A program made the translations under genes and the position numbers. This document shows positions 5,416 to 5,642 of a stretch of DNA of 5,642 nucleotides, one piece after another; positions within the stretch are counted from its first letter, which is position 1, and every line of letters begins with the position of its first letter. The notes under the pieces are model-generated. The model had not been told where the DNA came from and did no database searches. It saw only the letters and a program-made list of their open reading frames with translations. The stretch covers positions 1 through 5,642 of the forward strand of contig CAZVPD010000207.1 of NCBI GenBank assembly GCA_964628455.1, given 5' to 3'. Source of the stretch: JAQVWU01 sp964628455. GTDB taxonomy: Bacteria; Bacillota; Clostridia; Oscillospirales; CAG-272.

Positions 5416-5642
5416 TTATGCGGATTCGGTTTTTTGCGCGGGATCATAGACGATCGCTTTGGTCGGGCATTCGCTGACCGATTTCATGATATCGCCGGAG
5501 CTGATGTTTTCGGCGCGGTCTTTTCTGACGTACGCCTTTTTATCTTTCATTTCATAGAATCCCGGCAGTGTTTTGACGCAGAGACCGCATCCGACGCAGT
5601 ATTCCTCTTTGATCACCGGCAGACCGAATACCGCCTTTTGCT
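5416..5642 (-). CDS. Mono-cluster [4Fe-4S] ferredoxin, 5' end uncertain or beyond the right edge
   Basis: Small low-potential electron carrier. Counting from the GTG at 5616, ligands are C7, C10 and C13 (CVGCGLC) and C50 (ECPTKAI), the pattern of single-cluster ferredoxins such as that of Thermotoga maritima. The disulfide cysteine that follows the first motif in T. maritima is replaced by L17 and its partner is also missing. The frame stays open upstream to the window edge (QKAVFGLP before the GTG), and the GTG has no well-placed ribosome site, whereas every other gene here has one. I therefore treat the gene as partial; if GTG is used it is 66 residues, 5416-5616. It could also be the C-terminal domain of a larger protein. 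The next gene, a membrane iron-sulfur protein, begins 33 bases downstream in the same direction. Confidence 0.8.
   Translation of the reverse strand, partial: QKAVFGLPVIKEEYCVGCGLCVKTLPGFYEMKDKKAYVRKDRAENISSGDIMKSVSECPTKAIVYDPAQKTESA

Overview
The window reads as a piece of an anaerobic bacterial genome, most likely a Clostridia-type Firmicute and probably a metagenome scaffold. The reasons are a class I hybrid cluster protein, a rubredoxin, a low-potential ferredoxin, clear GGAGG-type ribosome binding sites, and a dispersed hairpin repeat of a kind I associate with clostridial genomes. A 10-base N run inside one gene shows scaffolding. The taxonomic call is an inference from gene content. 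All six recognisable genes lie on the minus strand, so transcription runs from right to left.

Right part (5642 to 2784): a redox block. In transcription order it holds a mono-cluster [4Fe-4S] ferredoxin (cut by the right edge or starting close to it), a membrane-anchored iron-sulfur protein of the NapH/polyferredoxin type, a 128-base AT-rich gap with a likely -10 element, a 54-residue rubredoxin too short to stand out as an open frame, and hcp, the hybrid cluster protein (hydroxylamine reductase / NO detoxification). The simplest reading is a local electron path from a ferredoxin and membrane module to rubredoxin to Hcp. No hcr reductase gene is seen. The N run splits hcp, and the two sides look like overlapping ends of the same codons, so the gene is probably intact. 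A perfect 19-bp hairpin follows it.

Middle part (2783 to 2098): 686 bases with no gene. It holds the terminator hairpin, three full and one partial copy of a hairpin repeat in alternating orientation, and a perfect consensus promoter (TTGACA, 17 bases, TATAAT) that drives leftward into a leader of roughly 240 bases with several possible stems.

Left part (2097 to 1): a nucleotidyltransferase-fold protein of unknown substrate, then the first 360 codons of a UvrA-family excinuclease subunit that appears to start at TTG and runs off the left edge. The two genes are 67 bases apart and probably share the strong promoter. Hand counts of GC suggest the redox block is markedly richer in GC than the left part, with the change falling near the repeat cluster.
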